A stretch of DNA of 64,000 nt, taken from contig NC_133914.1 of NCBI RefSeq assembly GCF_964199755.1, forward strand, positions 372,001-436,000, in the 5' to 3' direction. Shown in pieces: positions 1-13,179 of the stretch. The notes under the pieces are model-generated. The model searched no databases. It saw nothing but the letters and a program-made list of their open reading frames with translations, and had not been told where the DNA came from. Every line of letters begins with the position of its first letter. Within the stretch, counting starts at the first letter, position 1. Source of the stretch: Larus michahellis. Its lineage: Eukaryota; Chordata; Aves; Charadriiformes; Laridae. The translations under genes were made by a program, and so were the position numbers.

Positions 1-2058
1 GGGTTTTGTTACGTATAAATGCCTAGAAACAAATTTTTAAAGTGTTGGAACCCATTGCTTTCACTTTGAGCTCCTTCAAGGCAAGCAAAGAACGGGAAAG
101 AATGGGAATGCACTTTCTTTTTTTTAACGTGGTACTTTTAAGATAGGGAATACGCAAAAAAAACCTGTCTGGCTCAGGAACACGAGGTATTTAAAATGTG
201 CTGGCTGCCAACCTGTGGGCTGACATAATCCATCATGATAACAGAGCCGACCAGGCAGGATTTACAGAACCTTCCAAAAGAGGGAGAGGAAACGGCGCCT
301 GATTCAGCCTGGAAGAATGCAAGAGAGATACCTGCAGTGGAAAACTATCCAGCACCCGGATATTTAATGAGGGAGACACCTGAGAAGCGGTGATGCAAAG
401 GAGACCCGCGTGGATGCTCTGCGAGCATCGCAGGGCAACAACACCTGCTGCAAGATGACTCTCGTCCTCCAGGACGCTGCGCCCGTGGAGCGGGTATTAC
501 CTGACCTTTACTGGGAAGGAGCAGTGAAGGAAAACAGGTATTGAATATACTCGCCGCTTGCAACCCGGATTTTTTCCAAAAGGGACGGATTTCTGTAGGG
601 CGAAGCAGCGGGTCGGCACGGTACAGGGAGCTGGGAGGAGACAGTCGTGTTGGGAAATGGCCAGGAGGTCCCTAGATGGGGCCCAGCACAACACTGCCCC
701 GACACCGAGATTAATTAAGTGGACGGGAGACGGCGGGTCCACAGGAGGAATTGCCGCAAGGCTGGGTTTAGTGGGTAACAGGGCATATTCCGGCGTGTTT
801 GTGCAATTCAGTCTCAATATCTCTCTCACAAATAGATTTAGGGGTGAAAGGAAGAAGCGTATCCCAAAGCAATATTTGGGGAAAACTCCCTGCATGCTGC
901 CCAGGTTCCGCCATCCTGCTCCTTTGCATGGAAAAAGAGAAAGAAAAGGGGGAATCAGTCACGGTCGTGGGGAAAAAACCCCATGCGGAGGCAGAGGAGA
1001 AAACAAGCCCCGCTGGAAAAAAAAGAAGAGGGAGGAACCAAAACAAACAAATCCCAGGAGGAAGAGGTCAGGACGGAGAAGGAGCTCCCGAGTCCCCATC
1101 CGGGGCCCGGAGCTATCGCACATCCCTGTAACGAATCCTCGTCCTCCTCGGGCAGCGGTCATGTGCGAGCCCTATTTTGGGAAACTGAGGCAGGGTGAGC
1201 CCCAGCTGCGCAGCGAGCCCGTGCCAGCGCTGGAGGAGCTGCCGGTGTGGGTGGCTCACCGGGAGGCTGCTGTCATGGCCCGGGGCAGGAGCCCGGCAGG
1301 CAGAACACTAGCCATGTGTTGTGGGCTTGTTCCGAGACAAAATCCAAAAAACCAGCCTTGTCCACAGCGAGACACCCCCATCCCAGCTTCTCCCACCCCC
1401 ACGTGTGCTGGGAATGGGTGGCGAGACCAAATTTAGGCACCAAAACCTCTGCCCTCTCCCACCCCCCCGCCACATGGGGACCAGGACCGCCGGGAGGATC
1501 CCTGTCACCACGTCCTCGTCCCTCCCCCCTGCCAGCCACGTCCGTCCCTGCCCGCGCCACGGCCACGACTCCTGGGGAGGGAAAACAAGCCGTGACCCTT
1601 GCCGGCGGCGCGCCGGCCATCTTAGTGCCTTCCCCCCCCGCCGGGGGCCACCCCTACCTTCTCTGCTCCGGCTCCTCCAGTACAAGACGCCGGCGATGCC
1701 CAGGACGTGGCTCAGGACAAAGGCAGCAGGCGGCAGATAGGAGCTCTCCGAAAGAGGCATTGTCCCCTATTCCCGCCCCGTTGTCCCGAGCCTGGCTCCA
1801 AATTTCTTTCTCCCGTAGCTGCCGGAGCGCCCGGCATCGCCGGGAGGGCGAGGGGATGGGAGGTGGGGGGAGCGGAGACGCTGCCCGCAGAAACTTCCGA
1901 AACTTCCTGCCTGTGCCTCTGCCTCCAGCTGGACGCGTCCCCGGAGCTGGCAGGGCTTGGGGACAGCCAGCGTCGCCGGGACGGGGCCAGGGAGATTTGG
2001 GAGCTTGAGGGGGGGGTAGAGGGAGAACGCGAGCGTCAGGCTGGCTCAAACATCTTTC

Positions 2059-2140
2059 CTCGGCGTTCACGCGGCCAAACTTTGTTCCCCCCCCCTCCCC
2101 CCGCCGAAGGGGGACGAAGTTTGGCCGCGTGAACGCCGAG
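2059..2140. repeat. long perfect inverted repeat (hairpin)
   Basis: Arms 2059-2082 and 2117-2140 are perfect 24-bp reverse complements (CTCGGCGTTCACGCGGCC then AAACTT, and its complement). On a plus-strand RNA the stem continues through two G-U pairs (2083 with 2116, 2086 with 2113) and C-G pairs to 2090/2109. That gives a 32-bp uninterrupted stem around an 18-base C-rich loop. A GACGTCAT half-CRE follows at 2145-2152. No recognised RNA family. Confidence 0.85.
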
Positions 2141-3786
2141 CGAAGACGTCATCTCCTCAATTTCCATTCCCAGCTGGAACGGCGGCTGCGGCGATGGGGG
2201 ATCGGCGGGAGCAGCTGCTGTGCCGGCATCACCGCAAAACCCGTCTCCTCATGGGGGGCTCGGGAGCGGCACGAAACCTCATCCGCTCCCCCCGGTGGGT
2301 GACAAGCCAGCGTCCCCCCAGTCCACAGACTGGCTGACACACGGAGGGCAGGCGGGATGGAGCGGGGAGCGGCTGGGAGACGTGGGCAGCATTTTGGTGG
2401 CACTGGAGAGGCTGCAGGCAGCTGAGGGCTTGGTACCCCGGGCTGGACCCAGCGCCAGCCTGTTTGCAAGAAATCTCTGCCCAGTAAGAGCGAAAAAAGC
2501 CAAGGTGACCAAATTTGAGCATCTGGGAGTCGGGTACCCCGAGCACTTTTCCCTCGCCCTCCCTGGATGCCCAGAGGTAAACGAGTCAATAGCCAGGACA
2601 CCCCCAGAGCCCGGGGGAGACACCCACAGAGGACGCTCTAACGCGAAAGGCAGAGCCCCATCCACCTCCCGGCCCTTCCCGCGGCCGGGTGCCCCGCTCG
2701 CCACCAGCATCGCACCCCGCACGGGGGGACTTTGCAGCCCGGCCCCGTTTATTCGCGGTTAGCACGGTGCTAAGGCGTTCCTCCGGCAGTTTCGCTTCTT
2801 TTTCGGAACCGTTTCCGGCAGCGGAGGCACAGAAACGGCACAGGGAAACCGAGAACAACACGCCCTGCCGCGGCACCGCCGTTACCGCCCGGCCCGGCTG
2901 CCGTTGTAACCACAAGCGAAGCGGGTGGGAGGCTCCTGCTTTGCTCTCAGAGACCATCGTGTGCCGGGTCCCCCCACCAGCTCCTGGGGCAAGAAACTTG
3001 CTTTTAGGAAGTTGTACAGAATTAAACGCTCATTTTTTGCCTTTACCTTCGGAGAAGGGCTCACACAAGAGAGGGATGTTCTGCTGCCGGCGCTCGGCAG
3101 CGAAGGGGAAAGCCATTAAGGCTCCGGAGAGAGCCGGGACCCAGGTTCACGCGTGGGACGGTGAAAGCACGCAAGGACCAGGGTGTCGCGCAGATGTGAG
3201 CAGAGATTTAAATTATGTTTATAACCCCCGAGCAGCTCCCCAGACCCAACAGCCACGGGCCGGCCGGGCCCAGCAAGAAAACTGTATGGAGCAGAACCTG
3301 ATAGACCCAAACATCGCACCGTTCCGGGGGGAACCTGCACCCGCAACCCCCTAACGCCGCTCGGGCTAACGAGGCGGGCGATAGAAAACACACAGAATTA
3401 CCCCGGGGCTCGGCGCTGTTGCAATAGATTTTCCAGAGCTTCAGCCCTGCCCGGATGAAAAATATCCCGGCATAGTTTTCATCTAAAGCAATCTGCTTTC
3501 TGTTAAGGCGAAGGGGAAGCGCCGCAGGAGTAACGACCTGTCGGCAGGCACGAGGCCACCATAAATGGCCCCGAGCAGGGCAGTTAGTGCCCTGGGATGT
3601 GCCGACGGAAAAAGCTACGGGAAGCAGGAGCTGGTTTTCCCCATGCCCTCGCCCCGGCGGCACCCATGGGGGCTCAGCCGCTCCTGTGATTCCCAGGTGC
3701 TCCAGGCACGGAGGGGCTCGGAAAATGCACGGAGCACGGACAGCTGCTCCCGGCGGACAAGCCTTGGGGCAAAAAAACCTCTTTAA

Positions 3787-3927
3787 AGATATATAACCAT
3801 ATAGAAATATATATATTTTTATGTATATATAAACATACATATAAACAACGTATATTTATATATATAAAAATACATAATATATATAAACATACGTGTAAAT
3901 AGCGTATATTTATAAATATAAATACAT
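3787..3927. repeat. A+T-rich low-complexity block with an internal duplication
   Basis: 140 bases of TATATA/ATAAACATAC-type sequence lie in otherwise G+C-rich DNA. A segment of roughly 50 bases starting TATATATAAACATAC near 3823 recurs near 3875 with a few changes (CAACGTATATTTATA against TAGCGTATATTTATA). It ends in a C9 run. Confidence 0.8.
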
Positions 3928-6026
3928 CCCCCCCCCGCAGCAGGACACCCCAGGGACAGCGGTGGTCCCCCTCTTCGTCCCACTCAACCTAACACTGTCC
4001 CCCCCCTTTCCCGTCCATGCTCCCGGTGTTGGCGCACACTCGGCACACGCCGGCCCGGCCGCCTCTCGCCGCTGCAGGAAGCCAACAATGGCAGGAGGTG
4101 GCCCATCCGGGGCATGGGGAGTCACCGGTGGGTTTGGGGGTGACCTGCTGGTGGCTGTGGGGGCCACCCAGCCCCGGATGCAGCTGCCGCCCCCCCCCCG
4201 CTCGCCCATAGCATGTGGCTGCACACACACACCCCACCCCGCCATGGAAACCGCCCCAAAACACAAACAGCTCGGTTTAGTTCCTTGCAAGGCGGCTTAT
4301 TTCGGCTTCGACCGTCGGAAAGGAAAGGGGTGGGGAGAGGCCAGGCGCCGCCCGCCTGCGCAGGAATTTGGGGAGCGGAGAGGCCGTGCCCCCCCCGCGG
4401 GGGGTCCCCACCTCGCAGGGCACCCCCTCGTTCCACAGGGTGCCCCGCGCATCACCCCCCAGCCCCGCGCATCACCCAAAACGGCGTTACCCCCATCGCT
4501 GCCCCCTCTCTCCCCCAGGGTTTTAGGGTACCCCGCGGGATGGCTCTGGGCACACGGGCTGCCCCGGCCCCCCCCGCCTCTCGCCTGGAGCTGAGTCACC
4601 CCGGCTTGGTGGGGCCAGTCCCCCCCGCCATGCGCCTCGCCGGTGAGTAATGCTCAGCCGACGGCCTCCGACGCTGCTGCCGGCTCCGGCATCTCCTTAT
4701 ATGACTGGGGAAGCTGCCGGGCAGCGGCACCCGGGAGCTGGGCACAGCCCCCGCGTCCCCGCCACCGCTCGGGGACGGAGACACCCCGGCATCGGGGTGG
4801 GCGATGCCACGGGGACACTGCTCTGTCCCCTGGGTGCTGTGGCCTCCCGGGAGGCAGCCGAGACCCTGCGGGCTCCAGCCAGGGACCCGTGTCCCAGCCC
4901 CGGGAGGTGGCAGCCAGGTGGCACTGTGGAAGCGCCGAAGCTGGTGGCACTGGATGGTGTCGGGGATGGCGGCCAGAGCCAGAGCTGGCACCCGGCAGCA
5001 CCGTTGCTGGGTGACGCATCTCCCAGGGACCTGCCGGTGCCTGTGGCAGATGGGGGTCCTTGCCAGTGCCCCCAGCCGAGCCCACCAAAGCGCCCCCCAT
5101 CGCCCACAGCGGGTGTGCAAGCGGCCATGAGCACGTCAGGGGTTTCACAGAGGGGCCCCTCTGCACCCAACGGGGCAGTGGGGCCACCCCACACCGGGCA
5201 GGGGACGCCCCACTCCCCCCAGCAGGAAAAAGGGCCCATCCGACAGCGGTGCTGAGCACACACAAACTCGTGACTGCAGTACAGGGCCCAGGCTTCCTGC
5301 CCTGCTTCCTCTGCGATGCTTTCCCCTTTCTGCTGTTTTTTCCTCCTTTCCGGGAGCTTTAAGGGCAAACCTCGGTCACTTATGGCAGCGGCTGAGAATT
5401 GCCGAGGAGGGGAAGGAGACTCCGGGGTTTTGGATCAGGGATGCCCAGGATAATGGCAGACACACATCACCCGCTGCTCCCCGGGGACAGGTCCCACCCG
5501 GAGCGGGGCGAGGAGCCCGCTCGGCTCTGGCCTCCACGGGGGCTGGACGGGGGGCACAGTGCTCGAGCAGAGCCGCTGTGTCCCCAGCCCCAAGCCAGGG
5601 GACCGAGCGCATGCCCCAGACCCGGTGCTCAGCCGCGGTTGTTTCCCCCAGGACCACATCTTTTTGCCCCTGCGAGACCCCGAGCTCAGCTAAACCCGCG
5701 GCCTCACGCCCTCCTTGCAAACGGCAGCAAACGCTGCTGCGGACAGACAGGCAGACGGACGGATGGCTCACAAGACGCATCCCTGGCTGCCGAGCGCATC
5801 CGCACGTGCCGGCGCACCTCCTTCTGCCGGCAAGCACAGGCAGGGCCCCGCCGGGGCGCGGGGGCTCGCTCCACCCTGCCCGCGGCGCCAGCAGCCATGG
5901 GAAAGCAAAGCAAGAACAAAGATGACGTTTCTTATGATCCGGGCTATTAAAAAAAGAAGGTGGAACGAGGCAGGTCGCGGCTGCCGGCGCTGCCCAGCGC
6001 ATCCCCGCAGGACGAGCTCCTCCGCT

Positions 6027-6075
6027 TCAACTGAAAACAAACAAACAAACAAGCAAAAAAAAAAACCAAAAACAC
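6027..6075. repeat. A-rich simple repeat (AAAC)n
   Basis: AAACAAACAAACAAGC followed by an A run and AAACACAAAAC. Confidence 0.8.
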
Positions 6076-7965
6076 AAAACCTCTCCGCGCCGGTGAATCA
6101 CCCGCCCGAGCGTGTGCAGGCAGAGGTGCCGATCCCCTCGCCATCCGGCGAGCTCCAACGCCGGGCCCTGCCTGTGGTGCCCCCGGCTCCTGGCAGAGCG
6201 GGCGCATTCCCTGCGTTAAAAAACATTTCCTTCTGGCTTTCATCATCCCCTGAGCAGCCGCGGCCCTGCCAGGAGGGATGGGGACACGTCAGCAGGGTCC
6301 CACGTCGGCCCCTCGTTTGGCATTGCCGTCGAACGCCCGGGCTACAAAAGGTCTGAAAAAATGAGGACTATGAAACTGCCCGGGCAGCAACCGCTCCTCG
6401 TGGCGCTGGAAAAACCAACCTCCCCAGCACTGGGTTTTGTGCAAATAGGGGTTTTAACCCAGGAGAAGCATCTGCGCGAGGGCTGAGGCTCCGAGTGCCC
6501 CATCGTCACCCCCCGGCGCTTGCAGAGGGAACTCAAGCTGGGGTGACCCTAAGGACCGGGGCAGCCCCGTCCAGCCCAGGGCCTGGGGGCTGTTCTGCAC
6601 CAGCCCCCACCACTGACCAGCCGCTGCACCGAGGGCAGCACAAGTGAATATTTAACTGCAAATCCCTCGGCAGAGGAGCTGCCCACGCTGCCAAAGGTCG
6701 GCTGGACGCAGCAAAGCAAAGGGAGAGGGAAGGGGGAGCCTTGGACTCCCCCCGCCCCATCAGCAGTAAAGTCTGAGCTCCGAGGAAGCGGGGAAAGGAA
6801 GCGCTGATGATAAGAGCGGAGATGTTCCCCTTTCCAGCAGACGTCTGGGAACTAAAATAAGAATTATATCTGAAAAAGGACAGACTTCCCTTCCCACAGC
6901 AGAGCTGCCACCCTGCAGCCGGTGCTGCTGCGGGGCAGTGGGGGGGACAGGGGACAGGACCCCCAGGAACCCCTCGCTGCTGGGAGGCGGAGGCGGGGGA
7001 CAGAGATAAGATGGCTCGAGGTAAGGCTGGAAGCAAACATCATTCCGGCCGGTTTTCATTCTGCAAAGCAAACAGCCGAGCTGCGCTGCCACCTGCCCAC
7101 AGCTTAATCATTCCCCAGCAGCGCGGCTCGGCCTCAACTCCTGCTCCCGGGCTGGAGGGGTGGAAATCCGGCAGTTATGGGGTCTACGGGAATGTGACAT
7201 CCCAACTGGGGCCGTCCAAAGGGACCGACTCAGATGGGGATGGATGCAGCCAACAGGAGGACCCAGAGCCTCAAGAACCTCCAAAAAAAACCCAAAAGGA
7301 GACCATTTCCGTTCGTAGCACCAGCAGGGAGGTGGGCTCGCAGCTCCTGGTCCTTAGGGCACCAGCACGAAGCTCCAGCCTCCTTTCCTTGGTGGGGCTC
7401 GCTTTTTGCTGCCCCAGATTCAGCACCTTTCCCAGGGCAACCATAGACATCAACACTGCCAGCTCAGTGTCCCCCTCCACGTGTCCCCCAAAGTGACCCC
7501 AGACACCCCCCCACACACAACACGGACCCCGGCAGATCCTCGCACCCAGATGGTGGCTTTGCTGAGCCGCGTGCGTGCAATGCCATCCCGGACACGTCTC
7601 ATTCAGACCCTCTCCAACACCGCCCGGGCTTTTGAACCCTCCCTCTCGGCCCGAAAGCGAGTGCGTCACGCTGAGGAGGTGGCGCGGGTGATCTCACCGC
7701 TTCTTTCCCAGTGCTAAAAACCCTCCATCAATCCACCGGCCCGGCAGCCTCCCCAGACGACTGCCGAGGCCGCTGGGTTTTTGCTGACGCAGAGGTTCAG
7801 GCATTATTTCATCGCTTCCCACTTCTCGGAAGCCTCCCCTGGTTTGTCACCCCTCCGAGGACGCTGGCAGGGAGCCGCACCACACTCGCTCATTAAATGA
7901 TGCCATTGAAACTCACGGCCACGCACCCCGGGCTCCGGGAAAGTGCTGAACCCCATTGAACCCCA

Positions 7966-8150
7966 CTGAAAGAGTGGTCAGGCACTGCAACAGCCTGCCC
8001 AGGGAGGCGCTTGAGTCACCATCCCTAGAAGTATTTAAGAAACGTCTACATTTGGCACTTCAGGGCGTGCTCTAGTGACAGAGATTGTAGGGGGTTTTTT
8101 TGTGTGTGTATGGTTGGACTCGACGATCTCAAAGGTCCTTTCCCGTCATC
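7966..8150 (+). mobile_element. CR1 LINE 3' fragment
   Basis: The fragment carries the CR1 3' tail pattern: GCACTGCAACAGCCTGCCCAGG, then a CACCATCCCTAGAAGTATTT block, ending TGGTTGGACTCGACGATCTC AAAGGTCCTTT. It is 5'-truncated, as nearly all avian CR1 copies are. Confidence 0.8.
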
Positions 8151-8903
8151 GACTCAGCGGCATCACCCTGCGAGGAGAGGGCAGGGGGGAGCAGAGGACG
8201 GGGACACGGCCGTGGCTGGGTGCCGGGGCACAGGGAAGAGCTGCGCCTCGGGACACAGACATCCAAGCAGCGAGGGCAGCTCTTCACGCAGAGAGAGCTG
8301 CTGGGCAAGAGGGAGGAGGCGAAGCCAGCACCAGAGGCGAGGAGGATGTGGATGCACAGGGGGGAGGATCAGCAAAGGTCTCCTGGCACAAAACCCTTCT
8401 GCTTTTTGGGAGCGAGCAGCACCGTCCCAGCTCTGGGCGCGGAGGAAGGCTTGCTCGCACACCCACGTGCCAGAGGACACACACGTCTCCACGCTTTCCC
8501 AGGGGCCTGTGCTGACACGGTGAGGTGGCACCTTTCCCAGGCTGGGGGAGGAGGAGGAAGGCGATGCCATCTCCGGGTCCCTCCCTGCCCCTCCGGCCAT
8601 GGGGACAACGCCACACACCTCCACACAGCCGCCGTCTCTGCGGCTGGGTAAACACCCGCTCCGTAATTCCCAGCACGCCCCGACAACACCTCAGCAGAGA
8701 GAAAGCCGTGCAAAACCAAAAAAAAACATAGAAACCCACCCAAAAAATTCCCCCACAAGATTTGTTGGAAGCCCTGGCACCTTGGCGCAGGCGAGCAGCA
8801 GAGCCCTGTGCCGGGGAGCAGCCCAAGCCCTGGCCGCATCCTGCATCCACTCCCACTGCCTGCACTGGCGCTGAGCTCCAGGAATGCCCCAAATCCATCC
8901 TGA
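8151..8903. other. MACF1 intron between CR1 copies: nothing recognised
   Basis: G+C-rich sequence with chance open frames on both strands. No splice-flanked family match. Confidence 0.4.
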
Positions 8904-9437
8904 ACCAGAGAATGGTTTGGGTGGGAAGGGACCTTAAAGCCCACCCAGTGGCACCCCCTGCCCTGGGCAGGGACACCTCCCACCAGCCCAGGTTGCTCCA
9001 AGCCCCGTCCAACCTGGCCTTGAACCCCTCCAGGGATGGGGCAGCCACAGCTTCTCTGGGCAACCTGGGCCAGGGGCTCACCACCCTCACAGCAAAGAAT
9101 TTCTTCCCCAGATCTCATCTCAGTCTCCCCTCTTGCAGTTCAAAACCGTTCCCCCTCGTCCCATGGCTCCCCTCCCTGCTCCAGAGTCCCTCCCCAGCTT
9201 TCCTGGAGCCCCTTGAGGGACTGGAAGGGGCTGGAAGGTCTCCCCGGAGCCTTCTCTTCTCCAGGCTGAACCCCCCCAGCTCTCTCAGCCTGTCCCCACA
9301 GCAGAGGGGCTCCAGCCCTCCCAGCATCCTCACGGCCTGAAGGACTTCATGGCTGAGGACTCCAAAGCTGGACGCAGTGCTCCAGCTGGGGTCTCACCAG
9401 AGCGGAGCAGAGGGGCAGAACCACCTCCCTAAATCCT
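8904..9437 (-). mobile_element. CR1 LINE 3' fragment with reverse-transcriptase ORF tail
   Basis: Read on the minus strand this is the 3' part of CR1. The plus strand shows GAATGGTTTGGGTGGGAAGG at the element's 3' end, then GTTGCTCCAAGCCCCGTCCA and the CTCCCCGGAGCCTTCTCTTC block. Remnants of the C-terminal ORF2 frame survive as RLRELGGFSLEKRRLRGDL and CSALVRPQLEHCVQLWSPQ, but are separated by frame breaks. Confidence 0.92.
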
Positions 9438-11323
9438 GAAAGAATCCCCCAAGTGAAGTCCCAGCCCCTCTCGGAGGAGCCCGACCCCGCGGTGGGGTGT
9501 CCAGCTGGGGTACAGAGCTGTGGCCCGGCACAGCAAGCCCGGGGGAGGACCAGGGGTGGGATCCTCATCGGCCGCTCAAAGCCAAGCTTTGCACTTCCCA
9601 GCGCAGCAGCTTAGGGAGCAGGAAAGCCGGGGGGCGGAGGGACCGCCGGCATCAAAACTCCTTTTCTACCCGCTAACAAAAGGCCTGGTGTCTCCGCAAA
9701 GAGGCTTGTTATTCCAACGCCAACCGAAGGCTGCTTGGCAGCGGGAGAAATAGGAAAACGTTAGGTTAGTGGGAACTGGCTGTGCTTTGTCTGGGGCGCG
9801 CTTGGGCGCTGTGTTTGCACAGGCTCCGCCATGGGGGGGGGGGGGGTGTCAGGGCCGGGCTCCCCCGGGCACAGCCACGCCAACAGCCCCCCGCTCCTGA
9901 CCCCTTCATCCCGCTCCCCACAGATAATGGTGGAAAAGAGCAAGAGAAAAGGCAAGGCGAGCTCGCAGCCCAAGTGCGCAGCCCAAGTACAGAGCTCGCA
10001 GCCCAAGCGCAGCCCACGCTGTCAGTAGGAAGCTTTGGTCCCCACTTCTGCTGCCCCCAACCCCCCCAGCTGTGCCCCACGAAGCAGCCCAGGGTCTGAC
10101 CAGCATCCCCAGCTTGGGGACCCCCGGCCCCCTCGGGACAGGAGACGTGCGAAGCCCTGTCTTAGAAATGGAGGCTGAAGAGAAGGAAGCAGCCGATTCT
10201 CTTTTTCCCCCCCGCGAATGGAGGGCAGACAGGCAGCCTTGAGCCCTGATCTCATTAGATGTCCCAAACTAAGCAGTGTGAAACCTGATTAGCGCCGTGC
10301 GGGAGGCGGGCGAAGGGGTGGCAGCCGGCTCCGCCAGCCAGCGCCAGCACCCTTCGACCGGAGACGGGGGGTCCCGGCACCCCGAGGAAGCCAGGGCTGG
10401 GGACCAGGGCACCCAGAGCTCCCGCCGCCTGACCAGGATCTGGATGTATCCCTGGTCCTTCCACACTAACGTGCCCGGACACTCCCAGGGATCACGGCCG
10501 TGGGTTCAGCCAGGGCTTTACTCCTGGCTGCGACGCTCCGAAGGGACGCTTCATCCCAGCTGCTGTCACCGGCTCCTGGCCGGGCCAGCCTTGGCATGCA
10601 GCAGCAGAGAGGAATTTGGGATTAAGGAAAAAAAATCCAAACCAAACAGGGGAAGGCAGGAGCCTGAAACCTCTGTTCCCTAGAGACCCGCTCTCCCACA
10701 GAGAAACTTAATCCCCATTAAAAAACAAATGAAATAATCCAGTTGCTAACATTGCTCTGCCTGCTTGGTTCAGGCACCAGGTCTGCCGGACCCCACCAGC
10801 CTGGCCCAAGCCCATCAGATGCTCTTAGAAGGGCTCAGCTGGACCTTTCTGGAACAAAAACCATCTCTGGTACCACGAGGCTGTGGTGGGAGAGACATAA
10901 ATTGACGGGGATCTGCAGTTACGGCACAGCCCGCGAGCCCCCCCAGGGCTGGCCATGCTCCCCAGGGGACACCTCAGAGGGTGGCCATGCCAGAGGAGAA
11001 GCACCCATCCATCCAGGTGAGCAACCACCCGTGTCCTCCCTGTGCGTGGGGAGACGGGGCCGGGAGAGCTGCGTTCCGGAGGAACCGAAACCCACCGGGG
11101 CCTCCGCCCACAGTGGCCAGGGCAGATGGTGGCCCTGGATCTCTTATCGCACCCGGCCACCTTGGGTGGCCCCGGCTGCTCCTCGGGGAAGCCATCACAT
11201 GATGGGACGAAAGCAAACGGCGACGGTGGCGCATGGGGACAAGCTGTGGCATGGCTCTGGCACCATCCCGGTGGCACACGGCAGGGAAGGATGCTGCCCC
11301 TGCCTCCCGCTCCGATTCCCTGC
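9438..11323. other. MACF1 intron: no exon recognised
   Basis: This stretch contains a small tandem stretch of GCAGCCCAAG-type units at about 9964-10015, a G run at 9831-9845, and an A+T-rich island at about 10625-10750 that resembles a conserved non-coding element. Confidence 0.4.
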
Positions 11324-11402
11324 ATCATGGAATCATGGAATCAATCATTTAGGTTGGAAAAGACCCTTGGGATCATCGAGTCCAACCATCAACCCCACTC
11401 TA
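11324..11402 (-). mobile_element. short CR1 LINE 3' end
   Basis: ATCATGGAATCATGGAATC followed by TTAGGTTGGAAAAGACCC and ATCATCGAGTCCAACC is the reverse complement of a CR1 3' terminus, with its short terminal repeat. Confidence 0.8.
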
Positions 11403-13179
11403 CTCCTCTGCTCCCTCCGGCAGCAGGGCCAGCATGTTACGTATAAAAACCTCTCTTTTTTTAACAGCAGAAAGCCAGCAGAGCCGGGCACATGCGTGAT
11501 GGGGAGGCGGCAGGAACAAGCTCAGACCCACTCGTGGCTGCCCGGCCACAGGGAAAATCTGAGCCCGTTCCCCTGGGGAAAGCACGTGGCAACAACAGGG
11601 TCAGATGGAGCCAGATTAGCTGGTGTGCACAGGGGAAGGCCGAGAAGATGCTGGATTTTATCTGGCTGCCAAGTAAACAACAAACTCCTCAGAAAGTGAA
11701 ACCAGCCATCCTCGTGCCACTGGTAAAATTAACCTGGCAATAAATTTGTAATCAAATGGGTTTCCCGAGCCGAGCTCAAGGCTCTTGTCACCTCGGGGCC
11801 ATGACAGACGCTGTCCCGGGAAACCTGAGATGGAGACTGTGCGGAAAGGCTGGGTGACCTCGAACCCACCGGCTGTTGGGACAGGGTCCGTCCCGGAGCA
11901 GCATCCTTCATCCCCGGCACAGAGGTGGGGATCCAGCAGGATGCCCTGGCCCTATCCCAGCCAGGCGGGCGCAGGGGACCGGGATGCTCTCCAAGCCCTT
12001 CACCCGGACCCAGTGGGGCTGGCAGCGATGGATGCTGGCACCGCGCCGGGGGTCAGGGGCCTGGACTTACACACACAGGCATTTACATATGAAATGCTCC
12101 CAGCTCCGGTATCTGCTGCCTCCACCTCCCCGGGGAGATGAATAGAGATGGGGAGAGGCGGGGGAAAGAGGGGAAAAGAAACCTCTCCAGCCATAAACCC
12201 TTCCCTTCCTCCAGCTCTGCCCAGCCCCGCAGCTCAAGGGTGGGCTGGCTGGGGCTGCTTTCAGCGCTGATGACCACACTTAGGTACGTGGCAAATGCCA
12301 AACCACAACAGCCAGATGCACGGCACAGCCGTCCCCACGCCGGCATGCACGGCAGAGCTAACCATAACCGCCTGCAAAGGCGGGCACAACCCCTTCTGCG
12401 CTCCAACGCCACGGGGAAGCATCCCAGCGGTGCCAAAGGGGCAGCTCTGCCCACTCAAAGAGGCGCCTCGCCTCCCCGAGCATCCCCTGCCCACGCCGCC
12501 GCTTCCTCCGTCTCCCGCCTGCACCACTTTCTGAATTACAGCCACAGAGGGCTGCGGTACAGACAGCTGGTGACAGCCAGCAAGTCGGCGTCGTTGGGGA
12601 CAGAGGCAGCAAAACAGACCAAAACCTGCAGATTTGGCTGGCTGGGGACTTGCCACCCCTGTTTTCATGTTCCCTTACAGGCTCGCAAGAGCGGAGAGAG
12701 AAAGCGTGGCGCCGGGATGCGGGAGGCGGCGCAGGCAGCCAGCGCTGCCGGCAGGGCTCTGGGCAGCACCTGGAGAAGGGAAGGCTGCCAGATCAGCTCC
12801 TGCAACCAGTCACCTTGTAAACGCTATTAATAATGTCATCTCAGCTCCTCGGCACCTCGTTCCCGCAGGCAGGAGGGGAATTCGCCCAGCTGCAGCTGGA
12901 GACGGGGCCCAAAACCCCCAGCAGGAGCGCGGGCGCTTGAGCAGCAGCCCCAAAACGCAGAGGGGGGGTCACTGGCACCCAAGCCCAGCGCCCAACCGTG
13001 CTCTGGCTCCCAAGGGGCTGCAAATGAGCGGTGGGGGGGGGACGGGGACACAAATACGGCTGTGGGACAGAGCCAGGCACCACCCCAGCACACAGCGACT
13101 GGGGGCTCCTTTTACATTGATTCCCAGTGCCAGCTGCAGGGAGGCTCAGGAAAAATTTATGATGGACAACACACCCGTG

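Larger units (their letters stand above)
1..7965. other. MACF1 intron, left part: no exon recognised
   Basis: This is mostly G+C-rich single-copy-looking DNA. The first 350 bases are A+T-rich and look like a conserved non-coding element (including GATAAC and AAACAAATTTTTAAA stretches). CpG density is high at about 1.5-3 kb around the hairpin at 2059-2140. Apart from the A+T repeat at 3787-3927 and an A-rich run at 6027-6065, I see nothing else. Open frames are numerous on both strands but have no family match and no convincing splice structure. Confidence 0.5.

Noticed and set aside
5898-5950. ATG in an excellent context starting MGKQSKNKDD
   Set aside because: Only 17 codons before a stop and no obvious donor. 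The resemblance to hippocalcin-type starts is limited to MGKQ.
9115-9333. Frame with LRELGGFSLEKRRLRGDL
   Set aside because: This is the degraded ORF2 tail of a CR1 element, annotated as a mobile element, not a host gene.
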